In this document: piece by piece, positions 25,850 through 33,515 of the stretch
Numbering within the stretch: the first letter of the stretch is position 1
Layout: each line of letters opens with the position of its first letter
Source: an uncultured Oscillibacter sp.
Lineage (GTDB): Bacteria > Bacillota > Clostridia > Oscillospirales > Oscillospiraceae
Direction of reading: 5' to 3'
NCBI GenBank assembly: GCA_910577405.1
Contig: CAJTMG010000008.1
Span: 1-64,000 of the forward strand
DNA: 64,000 bases
Position numbers and translations under genes: made by a program
Notes under the pieces: generated by a model
Told to the model about the DNA's origin: nothing
Database searches by the model: none
What the model saw: only the letters and a program-made list of their open reading frames with translations

Positions 25850-26359
25850 ATGCGGATACTGGGCATCGACCCCGGTTTTGCTACCATCGGCTTTGGGCTG
25901 GTGGAGGCAGAACGGGGACAGGTACAAATGCGGACCTATGGCACCATCACCACCCCGGCAGGTCTGCCCCTCAGCCGCAGGCTCTATCAGATTGACTGCG
26001 ATATGGTGGAACTCATTGGTCAGCTGAAGCCGGAGGTCATCGCTATTGAAGAGCTGTTCTTTAATACCAATATTACCACTGGCATTGCGGTCGCACATGG
26101 ACGGGGTGTGATTCTCTGCGCCGCCGAACGCTGTGGAATTTCTTTGTACGAGTACACGCCGTCACAGGTAAAGCTCTCGGTAACGGGCTACGGCAAGGCG
26201 GAAAAGCGGCAGGTGATGGATATGACCCGGCGTCTTCTGAAACTGAAGGCCATCCCAAGACCCGATGACGCCGCTGATGCCTTGGCCCTTGCTGTCTGCC
26301 ATGCCAGAAGCGTTACCTCAAGGCTTCCGCAGACAGGAAATGTGAAGGAAACAATTTGA
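25850..26359 (+). CDS. ruvC: Holliday junction resolvase RuvC
   Basis: RuvC cuts Holliday junctions symmetrically during recombinational repair. The 169-residue protein begins MRILGIDPGFATIGFGLVE (first catalytic Asp at 7), has EVIAIEELFFNTN (catalytic Glu), and ends DDAADALALAVCHA with the last two acidic residues. AGGGGAG precedes the ATG. It is followed by ruvA after 22 bases; ruvB is 2.1 kb further on. Confidence 0.97.
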   Translation: MRILGIDPGFATIGFGLVEAERGQVQMRTYGTITTPAGLPLSRRLYQIDCDMVELIGQLKPEVIAIEELFFNTNITTGIAVAHGRGVILCAAERCGISLYEYTPSQVKLSVTGYGKAEKRQVMDMTRRLLKLKAIPRPDDAADALALAVCHARSVTSRLPQTGNVKETI

Positions 26360-26381
26360 CCGTGAAGAAAGTAGGAACACG

Positions 26382-26990
26382 ATGTTTTATTATCTGGATG
26401 GTATGGTGGCGGAAATTCTGCCCAATCTGGCCGTGATTGACTGTAATGGGGTAGGGTACGCCTGCAAGACCACCAATCAGACCATTTCCGACCTGAAAAA
26501 AGGCCAGAAGGGGAGACTTTATACCTATTTGAATGTGGGCGAGAACATTTTTGAGCTTTACGGATTTGCCAGCCAGCGGGAACTGAACAGCTTCAAGATG
26601 CTGATAGGCGTAAGCGGCGTAGGACCAAAGGCGGCCCTTGCGATTCTGTCCGTAGGCACGCCGGAATCCCTTGCCATGGCCATTGTCACCGGAGACGAAA
26701 AATCCCTGACGGCCGCGCCGGGAGTAGGAAAGAAGATTGCACAGCGCATTATTCTGGAGCTGAAAGATAAAATGGCCAAGGAAACTGCCAGCGGACTGGA
26801 TTTCTCCGGAGGAAATGGCGCTGCGGCTCCGGTTCTGTTTGCAAGCAAGGCGTCCGAGGCTGCACAAGCACTGGCGGTGCTGGGCTATTCCAGTCAGGAA
26901 ACCGCTGTGGCCTTGAAGGGGCTGGATATGGAAAACCTGCCTTTGGAGGAAATCGTGCGGCAGGGCTTGAAGCGTATGGCTAAGTCGTAG
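26382..26990 (+). CDS. ruvA: Holliday junction branch migration protein RuvA
   Basis: RuvA binds the Holliday junction and loads RuvB. The 202-residue protein shows the N-terminal OB fold (MFYYLDGMVAEI, NGVGYAC, FELYGFASQRELNSFKMLI), two helix-hairpin-helix units (GVGPKAALAIL and APGVGKKIAQRIILELKDK) and the C-terminal domain that regulates RuvB. Length is standard. Confidence 0.97.
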   Translation: MFYYLDGMVAEILPNLAVIDCNGVGYACKTTNQTISDLKKGQKGRLYTYLNVGENIFELYGFASQRELNSFKMLIGVSGVGPKAALAILSVGTPESLAMAIVTGDEKSLTAAPGVGKKIAQRIILELKDKMAKETASGLDFSGGNGAAAPVLFASKASEAAQALAVLGYSSQETAVALKGLDMENLPLEEIVRQGLKRMAKS

Positions 26991-27015
26991 AAAAATAGGG
27001 AAGGAGCGTCTTTAT

Positions 27016-27660
27016 ATGGAAAGATTTTCAGAAACGTCCGCTTCGGAGGAAATCCAGACGCCTGGTTGGGACGCCATCACCGCCGCTTTTGAAACCCTGT
27101 ATCCCGGACAGGAAAATCCGCTGCATTTCGCCTCCGCCTTTCCTTGGAGCTTGGGAGGCCCGAACCCGCTTCAGGGCGTCAGCGTTTACGACGGCGGCAG
27201 CTTCTTTCATCTGGTTACTTACGGTCTTTCGGATTTGTATGAAAAAGAATCCAGCGACCCGGAATACAGCGGTTATGGCTTTGAATTTACCTTAAAGCTC
27301 CGAAAGGCAGGACTTTCAGACGAACATAAAGAATTGCGCTGTATTGCTGGAATCTTTCAGTCTCTGGCTAAGATGACCTTTGAGAAGGGCGAGATTTTTC
27401 AGCCGTTCGAGTATATCTACACCGGACAGAAAACTGGCGTGGATGTGGAGCAGAAATCCTGCCTTACCGGTTTTGTCACAAAGCTGGACGATCCGGGTGA
27501 AATCGACACGCCTAACGGGAAGGTTCAGTTCGTGGAGCTTGTCGGCGCGTCGGATGCAGAGCTGCGGGCAGTAATTGAACAAAAAATTAAGATACGAGAT
27601 CTGCTGGAAGCCTTGGGGTCTGATCTGACAGATTATACCCGTGCCAGTGTGTGTGATTAA
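27016..27660 (+). CDS. Suppressor-of-fused (Sufu) domain protein
   Basis: The 214-residue protein has the Sufu-family pattern GWDAITAAFETLYPGQENPL (18-37), then GGPNPLQGVSVYDGG, LVTYGLSDLYEKESSDPEYS and GYGFEFTLKL. In bacteria the family is best known as immunity proteins of polymorphic toxins, but it also occurs as stand-alone genes in gut clostridia, as here. No toxin gene is adjacent. It sits between ruvA (25 bases upstream) and ruvB, an unusual place. Function here is unknown. Confidence 0.85.
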   Translation: MERFSETSASEEIQTPGWDAITAAFETLYPGQENPLHFASAFPWSLGGPNPLQGVSVYDGGSFFHLVTYGLSDLYEKESSDPEYSGYGFEFTLKLRKAGLSDEHKELRCIAGIFQSLAKMTFEKGEIFQPFEYIYTGQKTGVDVEQKSCLTGFVTKLDDPGEIDTPNGKVQFVELVGASDAELRAVIEQKIKIRDLLEALGSDLTDYTRASVCD

Positions 27661-27675
27661 ACTGTGGTTTTTACG

Positions 27676-27899
27676 CTTTATTAAGGTGCTGCGCTTTACA
27701 GAACAAAATTTTCGATCAATACGTAATGGGAATGTGCTTTACACCTGGTATTTCTTCTGTTGGTTAGATAAAAAAGTCTTAACTGTGCTATTTTTCGCGT
27801 GTTTTATGTATCCAGAAATTTAAAATCATGTAATGGGAAAAGACTTTACAGACATTGGATTCAGACAATCTGTAAAGCAAAGGAACTTTACAATTGGGT
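27676..27899. repeat. Cluster of CTTTACA/TGTAAAG repeats in an AT-rich gap
   Basis: Words CTTTACA start at 27694, 27737, 27844 and 27886, and TGTAAAG lies at 27871-27877. Copies fall in pairs 42-43 bases apart. Two copies are preceded by the same longer block GTAATGGGAA, at 27723 and 27830, also present at 7619 with one extra G. The pair at 27871-27892 forms a stem of seven bases. None has a usable -10 box at promoter distance. No gene is visible in this 263-base gap. Confidence 0.65.
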
Positions 27900-27923
27900 G
27901 GCTGACAGAAAGGAGACATCTTC

Positions 27924-28256
27924 ATGGCAAAGTACGAACGGAGATTCCGCGGAAATTTCGACACAGTTCTGAACCAGCTTCACAGAAAAATTCTGAACGG
28001 CAGTATTTCTGCCAGCTATGAAGACGGCAGCGATTGGCAAAAGGGGGCGTTTCGCTGTGCCGTCCGGGTCTACGAACGCTACAGCTTTGCAGGCGGCAAC
28101 CGTCTGAGCGCTTCCGTAACGCTGGCAGGGGAGGGGGATACGCTGTTTCTTTCCGTTATCACCGCCGGAGGGAGTCAGGGTGTCTTTCTGAAAATCAACA
28201 CATGGGGAGAAGGCGCTTTTCTGGACGCCATCCGGGAAATCGCGGAACAACTCTAG
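27924..28256 (+). CDS. DUF6054 family protein
   Basis: The 110-residue protein starts MAKYERRFRGNFDTVLNQL and includes GSISASYEDGSDW, CAVRVYERYSFAGGNRLS and LKINTWGEGAFLDA, a pattern I recall from the clostridial family DUF6054. Function is unknown. It is a small soluble alpha/beta protein. AAGGAGA precedes the ATG and a repeat-rich gap lies upstream. It is followed by a small membrane protein and then ruvB. Confidence 0.7.
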   Translation: MAKYERRFRGNFDTVLNQLHRKILNGSISASYEDGSDWQKGAFRCAVRVYERYSFAGGNRLSASVTLAGEGDTLFLSVITAGGSQGVFLKINTWGEGAFLDAIREIAEQL

Positions 28257-28275
28257 TGGAAAAGGAGGAAGATTC

Positions 28276-28488
28276 ATGATTTCCAACATGATTGCCTTGG
28301 GTTTTTTGGGCAGTATCTTTATGATGTTCCAGTTCTCGAAAAACTGCCGCATCCTGATTCGCCGGAAAGATCTGACCGATGAGGAGACGGCGCGTTTTCA
28401 GGCCAGAGCGCAGAGAAGTCTGGCAGCTGCCGGCGTTTTGCTGGGAGGCTGTATTCTCATCATTATCATAGGAAGCATTCTGCAATGA
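28276..28488 (+). CDS. Small two-helix membrane protein
   Basis: This 70-residue protein has hydrophobic helices at about 4-20 and 47-68, separated by a charged loop (RRKDLTDEETARFQARAQR). No family is recognised. AAAGGAGGAAG precedes the ATG. It lies 19 bases after the DUF6054 gene and 28 before ruvB, so the three are probably one transcript. Confidence 0.7.
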   Translation: MISNMIALGFLGSIFMMFQFSKNCRILIRRKDLTDEETARFQARAQRSLAAAGVLLGGCILIIIIGSILQ

Positions 28489-28516
28489 CATTTCCCGGGA
28501 AAAGGGGGGAGCGCAT

Positions 28517-29578
28517 TTGAGCATTGATTTTGGAAACGATATCTATGAAGAGCCAATCGTGGCCAAAACCTTTCTTCAGGAGGACGTCCAGGAAGGTTCC
28601 CTGCGGCCCAAGACCCTGCGGGAGTACATCGGGCAGGAGAAGGCAAAGGAAAATTTGGCCATTTTTATCGAGGCCGCCCAGAAACGGGAGGAATCTCTGG
28701 ACCACGTTCTTCTCCACGGTCCGCCGGGCCTTGGCAAGACCACCCTGGCTGGCATCATCGCGCAGGAAATGAGTGTGAATATCCGTATCACTTCCGGTCC
28801 GGCGATTGAGAAACCAGGGGACCTTGCGGCGCTGCTGACCAATCTCAACGAAGGAGATATCCTCTTTGTGGACGAGATTCACCGGCTGAACCGCTCTGTG
28901 GAGGAAATCCTCTATCCCGCTATGGAAGACTATGTGCTGGATATCATCGTTGGCAAAGGGCCGTCGGCGAACTCTATCCGTCTGGACCTGCCGCGGTTTA
29001 CCCTGATCGGCGCGACTACACGGGCAGGACAGCTTTCCGCGCCGCTCCGGGACCGCTTCGGCGTCACTCTGCGGCTGGAGCTTTATACGCCGGAGGAGCT
29101 GGCCAGAATCGTTACCCGGTCCGCAAATATCCTGCGTGTGGACATCGTGCCGGAGGGGGCTGTTGAGATTGCAAAACGTTCCCGAGGTACGCCGCGGATC
29201 GCAAACCGGATGCTTCGCCGGGTTCGGGATTTCGCTCAGGTCAAGGCCGACGGCGTGATTACCAAAGACGTGGCGGATCAGGCCCTCTGCGCGCTGGAGA
29301 TCGATTACCTTGGCCTGGACCCTACCGATCGCCGGATGCTGTCCGCGATCATTGAGAATTACAACGGCGGTCCTGTGGGCCTGGAAACGCTGGCGGCTAC
29401 CATCGGGGAAGAGTCCGTGACCTTGGAGGATGTCTACGAGCCGTATCTGATGCAGCTGGGCTTCCTTATCCGGACGCCTCGGGGACGCTGCGTAACCCAT
29501 AAGGCTTACCAGCATTTGCATCTGACTGTTCCCGGCGGCTTGCCTTCACAGGAAATAATGGATCAGCTTACGTTCTGA
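28517..29578 (+). CDS. ruvB: Holliday junction branch migration ATPase RuvB
   Basis: RuvB is the hexameric AAA+ motor that drives branch migration with RuvA. The 353-residue protein has SLRPKTLREYIGQEKAKENL, Walker A HGPPGLGKTTLAGI (about 76-89), Walker B ILFVDEIHRLN, sensor 1 in GATTRAGQLSAPLRDRFG with the arginine finger region, and a C-terminal winged helix (TPRGRCVT). The start is TTG, supported by AAAGGGGGGAG. It is separated from ruvA by three non-Ruv genes. Confidence 0.97.
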   Translation: MSIDFGNDIYEEPIVAKTFLQEDVQEGSLRPKTLREYIGQEKAKENLAIFIEAAQKREESLDHVLLHGPPGLGKTTLAGIIAQEMSVNIRITSGPAIEKPGDLAALLTNLNEGDILFVDEIHRLNRSVEEILYPAMEDYVLDIIVGKGPSANSIRLDLPRFTLIGATTRAGQLSAPLRDRFGVTLRLELYTPEELARIVTRSANILRVDIVPEGAVEIAKRSRGTPRIANRMLRRVRDFAQVKADGVITKDVADQALCALEIDYLGLDPTDRRMLSAIIENYNGGPVGLETLAATIGEESVTLEDVYEPYLMQLGFLIRTPRGRCVTHKAYQHLHLTVPGGLPSQEIMDQLTF

Positions 29579-29697
29579 ATGCTTTGTGAAGCAATTGGTG
29601 AAAAGGCAAAACACTTTACAGCCCGTTCATTTGTTTGAATGGTGGCAAGGCAGAACGCTTTACAGATAACCGGCAAAGCGCAGAAGGAGGCTCCACG
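29579..29697. repeat. Two direct repeats with CTTTACAG in the ruvB-ATPase gap
   Basis: Two units of the form TGGTGRMAAGGCARAACR followed by CTTTACAG end at about 29621 and 29665. The CTTTACAG words start 44 bases apart (29614 and 29658). No promoter was recognised. The unit closest to the gene lies 33 bases before the ATG. Confidence 0.6.
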
Positions 29698-30444
29698 ATG
29701 GAAACTGGTTACTTGTCCGCTGTGTATCTCCGCCGGGAACTGCCAAAGGAAAGCTGGCTTCGGCGTCTGGGACCGGTTCGGTATCTAATGGAAGGAAACT
29801 CGCTGACCTTTGACCGTCCAGTTACCTTTCTGGTTGGGGAGAACGGCGCTGGAAAATCTACCCTTCTGGAAGCCATTGCTGTTGCCTGCGGGTTCAATCC
29901 AGAGGGCGGCACGCGGAATTTCAGCTTTTCGACACGGGCAACCCATTCTGTCCTGGGGGAGTACCTGACGCCAGGGCGGAAACGGTATCCAGAGGACGGC
30001 TTTTTCCTGCGGGCGGAGAGCTTTTACAACGTGGCCACAAATATTGACGAGATGGATGAAGTGCTGTCTTTCAGTCCCCGTCTGGTGGAGAGCTACGGCG
30101 GAGTGTCCCTGCATCAGCAGTCCCACGGAGAGAGTTTTCTAGCGCTGGTGCAGAACCGCTTCGGGGGCCACGGTCTGTATCTTCTGGACGAACCGGAAGC
30201 CGCCCTGTCACCTTCCAGACTGCTGACGCTGCTAGGGGAAATGCACCAGCTGGTCAGATCGGATTCCCAATTGATTATAGCGACCCATTCACCGATCCTG
30301 ATGGCCTACCCGGACGCCCGTATCTATGAGCTGAACAGGGAGGGAATCCGAATGACGGCATATAAGGAAACAGAGCACTACCAATTGACAAAGCAGTTTC
30401 TGGATGCGCCGGAACGGATGCTGCGATATCTTCTGGAGGATTGA
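29698..30444 (+). CDS. AAA-type ATPase (ABC/SMC-like, single-domain)
   Basis: The 248-residue protein has Walker A FLVGENGAGKSTLLEAIAV (about 42-60), a compact signature region SHGESFLALV, Walker B GLYLLDEPEAALSP and a switch histidine in IIATHSPILMAYPDA. This is the stand-alone AAA_21/AAA_15-like ATPase found widely in Bacillota. Such ATPases occur both in housekeeping settings and in defence systems, and no nuclease or toxin domain is fused here. AAGGAGG precedes the ATG. The next gene, 12 bases on, encodes an unknown protein that may be its partner. Confidence 0.82.
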   Translation: METGYLSAVYLRRELPKESWLRRLGPVRYLMEGNSLTFDRPVTFLVGENGAGKSTLLEAIAVACGFNPEGGTRNFSFSTRATHSVLGEYLTPGRKRYPEDGFFLRAESFYNVATNIDEMDEVLSFSPRLVESYGGVSLHQQSHGESFLALVQNRFGGHGLYLLDEPEAALSPSRLLTLLGEMHQLVRSDSQLIIATHSPILMAYPDARIYELNREGIRMTAYKETEHYQLTKQFLDAPERMLRYLLED

Positions 30445-30456
30445 GAGGCGGTAAAG

Positions 30457-30957
30457 ATGGAGCTGTATCATGCGCTGGAATGGGGCAATGTCCGTGATAT
30501 TTGGTATATGCTGGAACGGGGCAGGGCTGGGGATGTCTACAGGCTGTTCGGCCCGGCGCTGGAGGATATGCTGGGCATTCAGGGTGAAGCAGAATGGCTG
30601 GATTTTATCGGGCAGGAGGGCGCGGAGCTTGCGGAACGTCCATTGTGCCTGTATTTGGCCGCGTGGCAGCATCGTTGTCTGAAGCTTGGCGGTTATGAGG
30701 GCGATGTGACAGAACGGCTGATGGCATTTTTTCAGAAGTGGCTTCCGGAAGCGCTGGCGGAAAAGATAGAGAGGACTCCGGTGATTCTGGACCTTGACGA
30801 GCCGGCGGGGGAGTTGGAATTGCTGCTGGAGCCTTACCGGAAACAGTTGAAGCCTGCGGGTTATCGATTGCAGGTCTTCTTTGACGATACATATTGCGCA
30901 GGCGTCTATTTCGTATTTCTGGAGACGCCAAAGCCATGGAAAATGGAAACAAAATGA
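30457..30957 (+). CDS. Unknown protein paired with the AAA ATPase
   Basis: I do not recognise this 166-residue protein. It is acidic and appears mainly helical at the N-terminus with a short alpha/beta C-terminal part (VILDLDEP, LQVFFDDTYCAGVYFVFLE). It has no membrane segment. It is 12 bases after the ATPase gene and 19 before glmM, so it is probably co-transcribed with both. Confidence 0.6.
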   Translation: MELYHALEWGNVRDIWYMLERGRAGDVYRLFGPALEDMLGIQGEAEWLDFIGQEGAELAERPLCLYLAAWQHRCLKLGGYEGDVTERLMAFFQKWLPEALAEKIERTPVILDLDEPAGELELLLEPYRKQLKPAGYRLQVFFDDTYCAGVYFVFLETPKPWKMETK

Positions 30958-30976
30958 GAATGAGGTGGTTCAGTCA

Positions 30977-32332
30977 ATGGGTAAACTATTTGGAACGGAC
31001 GGCATCCGGGGTGTTGTGGGAGAAAACCTGACGGCAGACATGGCATACCGGGTAGGGCAGGCCGTAGGCATGGTGCTGATGGAGGAAAAGGGAAGCCGTC
31101 CCACCGTGGTGATCGGCAAGGATACCCGGATTTCCTCCGATATGCTGGAATCTGCGTTGATGGCGGGGATCTGCGACGTGGGGGGCGACGTGAAGCCGGT
31201 AGGTACCATCCCTACGCCCGCTGTGGCCTACCTGACCCGGGAGGAACAGGCGGACGCGGGCATCGTGATCTCCGCTTCCCACAATCCTTACGAGCACAAT
31301 GGCATCAAGGTCTTCAACGGCCAGGGCTGCAAGCTGTCCGATGAGCTGGAGGAACGGATTGAGGAAAAGATTCTCTCGAAGCAGGATATTCCCCATAAGA
31401 CCCATGGGGAAATTGGCCGCCGGCACCATGGTATGCGGCAGCTGAAACGGGATTATATCGACTTTGTCGCCTCCACCATCGACAGCGATTTAGCCGGGCT
31501 GCGCATTCTGGTGGACTGTGCCAACGGAGCCGCCAGTTCTACCGCGCCGGAGCTCTTCGGCCGCTTCAAAGCCCATACTGTCTTTCTGCACCGGACTCCA
31601 GACGGCGTGAATATCAATGCGGGCTGCGGTTCCACCCATCTGGACGATCTGGCCGAAAAAGTTGTGACAGGCAAGTATGATATCGGCGTGGCCTTCGACG
31701 GAGACGCGGACCGCTGCCTTCTGGTGGACGAAACCGGCGGTATGATTGATGGAGACAAAGTTATGGCCGTCTGCGCCCTGGACCTGAAACGCCGTGGGAT
31801 GCTGCGGGGGAATACCATTGTTGCTACCGTGATGAGCAATCTGGGACTTCATGAGTTCTGTCGGAATTATGGCATCGACCTGGTCTGCACCAACGTGGGA
31901 GACCGCTATGTTCTGGAGGAAATGCTGCGGAGAGACTTCCGGATTGGCGGCGAACAGTCCGGGCATACCATCTTTACCGCACTGGAAACCACCGGCGACG
32001 GACAGGTGACCGCCCTGCAATTCCTCCAGGTGCTGTCCAAGTCGGGACAGAGGGCCTCGGAACTGGCTTCCGTCTGCGCCACATACCCCCAGGTGCTGGT
32101 GAATCTGGAGGTGCCCCACAGCGGCGGCGTCAAAGAAAAGATTATGGAGTCCCCGGAGCTGGCGGAGGCCGTGAAGAGGGAGGAGGACGCCTTGGCCGGA
32201 GTGGGCCGTATCCTGGTGCGCGCCTCCGGTACCGAAGCCCTGATCCGCGTTATGGTGGAGGCAAAGACCACAGAAATAGCCAAAAATACGGCTCATAAAC
32301 TGGTGGACTTCATAAAATCACTAAAATTTTGA
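30977..32332 (+). CDS. glmM: Phosphoglucosamine mutase
   Basis: GlmM interconverts glucosamine-6-phosphate and glucosamine-1-phosphate for UDP-GlcNAc and peptidoglycan synthesis. The 451-residue protein starts MGKLFGTDGIRGVVGENLTA. It has the catalytic phosphoserine loop VISASHNPYEHNGIK, the metal site AFDGDADRCLL, GGEQSGH and the phosphate-binding RASGTEALIRVMVEA. AGGTGG precedes the ATG at 30977; 32 upstream in-frame codons overlap the previous gene and are rejected. Confidence 0.98.
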   Translation: MGKLFGTDGIRGVVGENLTADMAYRVGQAVGMVLMEEKGSRPTVVIGKDTRISSDMLESALMAGICDVGGDVKPVGTIPTPAVAYLTREEQADAGIVISASHNPYEHNGIKVFNGQGCKLSDELEERIEEKILSKQDIPHKTHGEIGRRHHGMRQLKRDYIDFVASTIDSDLAGLRILVDCANGAASSTAPELFGRFKAHTVFLHRTPDGVNINAGCGSTHLDDLAEKVVTGKYDIGVAFDGDADRCLLVDETGGMIDGDKVMAVCALDLKRRGMLRGNTIVATVMSNLGLHEFCRNYGIDLVCTNVGDRYVLEEMLRRDFRIGGEQSGHTIFTALETTGDGQVTALQFLQVLSKSGQRASELASVCATYPQVLVNLEVPHSGGVKEKIMESPELAEAVKREEDALAGVGRILVRASGTEALIRVMVEAKTTEIAKNTAHKLVDFIKSLKF

Positions 32333-32362
32333 GGAAAGTTTCCGGATTATTTGATAATTTGC

Positions 32363-32392
32363 TTGACATTCTCAAGTGAAAATGGGTATAAT
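32363..32392 (+). promoter_or_regulatory. Consensus promoter that ends at the sigH start codon
   Basis: TTGACA (32363-32368), an 18-base spacer and TATAAT (32387-32392) are perfect consensus boxes. The first transcribed base would be about 32399, two bases before the ATG, so the message would be essentially leaderless. Confidence 0.8.
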
Positions 32393-32400
32393 AGTGTAAG

Positions 32401-33039
32401 ATGTTCAATACTTATGGGAACAGCATCCCCTTGGAACAGCTGCCAGATGAGAGACTTTGCCTCCTGGCCGCTCAGGGAAACCGTATGGCGGAAGAAATCC
32501 TCGTCACCCGTTATAACCGCTTGGTCCGTACCTGCGCCCGCCCCTACTTCTTAGCCGGGGGCGACAGCGAGGATCTGACACAGGAGGGTATGGTCGGTCT
32601 TATTAAGGCCGTTCGGGAGTTTGACGCCGGTAGGGAAACCTCTTTCCGTACGTTCGCGGAAATTTGCATCCGCAGCCGTTTGTATTCCGTGCTCCGCGCC
32701 GCGGGACGGGATAAACAGCAGCCGCTCAATCAGTCAGTTTCTTTGGATACTCCTTATTTTGAAAGCAATTCCTACACCTCTGGGACCAATAATTTGGCGC
32801 AGCGTAATCCTGAAGATTTTCTTATCGACAGGGAGCACACGGCAGCCCTCTTATCCGGTGTCCGGAAACAGTTGTCCGAATTTGAAGCAATGATTTTGGG
32901 GTATTATTTGGACGGTCTTTCTTGCAGGGAAATTGCCAAAGCGGTCAGCAAGTCCCCGAAGTCTGTGGACAACGCCGTGCAGCGAATTCGACGCAAGGTG
33001 GCACGGCACTTACTTTCCGGCGATGTCAGCAAATGCTGA
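32401..33039 (+). CDS. sigH: Sigma-70 family RNA polymerase sigma factor, SigH (Spo0H) type
   Basis: SigH directs early stationary-phase and sporulation transcription. The 212-residue protein has DERLCLLAAQGNRMAEEIL and ARPYFLAGGDSEDLTQEGMV (region 2), GLIKAVREFDAGRETSFRTF (region 2.4), and region 4 with YLDGLSCREIAKAVSKSPKSVDNAVQRIRRK. The ATG at 32401 is needed to keep the start of region 1.2/2, but there is no leader or Shine-Dalgarno. An in-frame TTG at 32431 with a weak GGGA upstream is the other option. Identity as SigH rather than another small sigma is likely from region 4. Confidence 0.88.
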   Translation: MFNTYGNSIPLEQLPDERLCLLAAQGNRMAEEILVTRYNRLVRTCARPYFLAGGDSEDLTQEGMVGLIKAVREFDAGRETSFRTFAEICIRSRLYSVLRAAGRDKQQPLNQSVSLDTPYFESNSYTSGTNNLAQRNPEDFLIDREHTAALLSGVRKQLSEFEAMILGYYLDGLSCREIAKAVSKSPKSVDNAVQRIRRKVARHLLSGDVSKC

Positions 33040-33076
33040 GCGCAATATATTTTCTAATCAAAGAGAGGGTAACATT

Positions 33077-33358
33077 ATGTACGAAGACAAGACCTTAGTG
33101 TGCAAAGAGTGTGGGCAGGAGTTCGTGTTCACCGCCGGTGAGCAGGAGTTCTATGCCGAGCGCGGCTTCCAGAACGAGCCTCAGCGCTGCAAGTCCTGCC
33201 GCGACGCACGCAAGAACGCTGCTCGTGGTCCCCGGGAGTATTTTACCGCCGTCTGCGCTGCCTGCGGCGGAGAGGCCCGCGTGCCTTTCGAGCCCCGGTC
33301 TGACCGGCCCGTCTATTGCAGCGAGTGCTTCGCCAAGATGCGCGAGCAGCAGAACTGA
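33077..33358 (+). CDS. Zinc-ribbon protein with two CxxC-type modules
   Basis: The 93-residue protein has two zinc-binding modules. The first uses CKECGQEF and CKSCRDAR (residues about 9-45). The second uses CAACGGEARVPFEP and YCSECF (about 61-88). The first resembles the zinc-ribbon domain common in small clostridial proteins, and the second the CxxC-x(n)-CxxC modules of RNA-associated proteins. GAGAGGG precedes the ATG at 33077. Role unknown. It follows sigH by 37 bases and ends at a terminator. Confidence 0.85.
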   Translation: MYEDKTLVCKECGQEFVFTAGEQEFYAERGFQNEPQRCKSCRDARKNAARGPREYFTAVCAACGGEARVPFEPRSDRPVYCSECFAKMREQQN

Positions 33359-33377
33359 GCGGCGTCTTAAAACACCG

Positions 33378-33412
33378 GAAACGGCCCTGTCTGCGGATGG
33401 GGCCGCTTTTCT
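33378..33412 (+). terminator. Terminator after the zinc-ribbon gene
   Basis: CGGCCC (33382-33387) pairs with GGGCCG (33400-33405), extended by flanking A and T residues, and CTTTTCTGTGTTTTTC follows. Confidence 0.65.
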
Positions 33413-33433
33413 GTGTTTTTCTTGGATTTTCTA

Positions 33434-33486
33434 TTGAATTCGGAGTGATAATAGAGTATAATAGCACCGCGGTAACGTGGGACCGC
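33434..33486 (+). promoter_or_regulatory. Promoter and 5' hairpin of the DUF1858-trmK operon
   Basis: TTGAAT (33434-33439), a 17-base spacer and TATAAT (33457-33462) form a strong promoter. The predicted first bases of the message fold into a small hairpin, GCGGT (33469-33473) with ACCGC (33482-33486), which could protect the 5' end. Confidence 0.75.
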
Positions 33487-33515
33487 TTCACTAATGAATT
33501 GGAGGACTTCTGATT

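Noticed and set aside
27676..27899. A CRISPR-like array, suggested by repeats 42-43 bases apart
   Set aside because: Only a short core is shared, there are at most two units per cluster, the repeats are imperfect, and no cas gene is near.
27694..29665. The repeated TTTACA words as -35 boxes
   Set aside because: Sequences 16-18 bases downstream were inspected for each copy and none resembles TATAAT. Only the copy at 21194-21199 is a real -35, for the pseudouridine synthase.
33463..33490. A T-box-like word (TGGGACCGC) in the DUF1858 leader
   Set aside because: The leader is under 50 bases, too short for a T-box, and lacks the specifier stem and a terminator. It is better read as a simple 5' hairpin.
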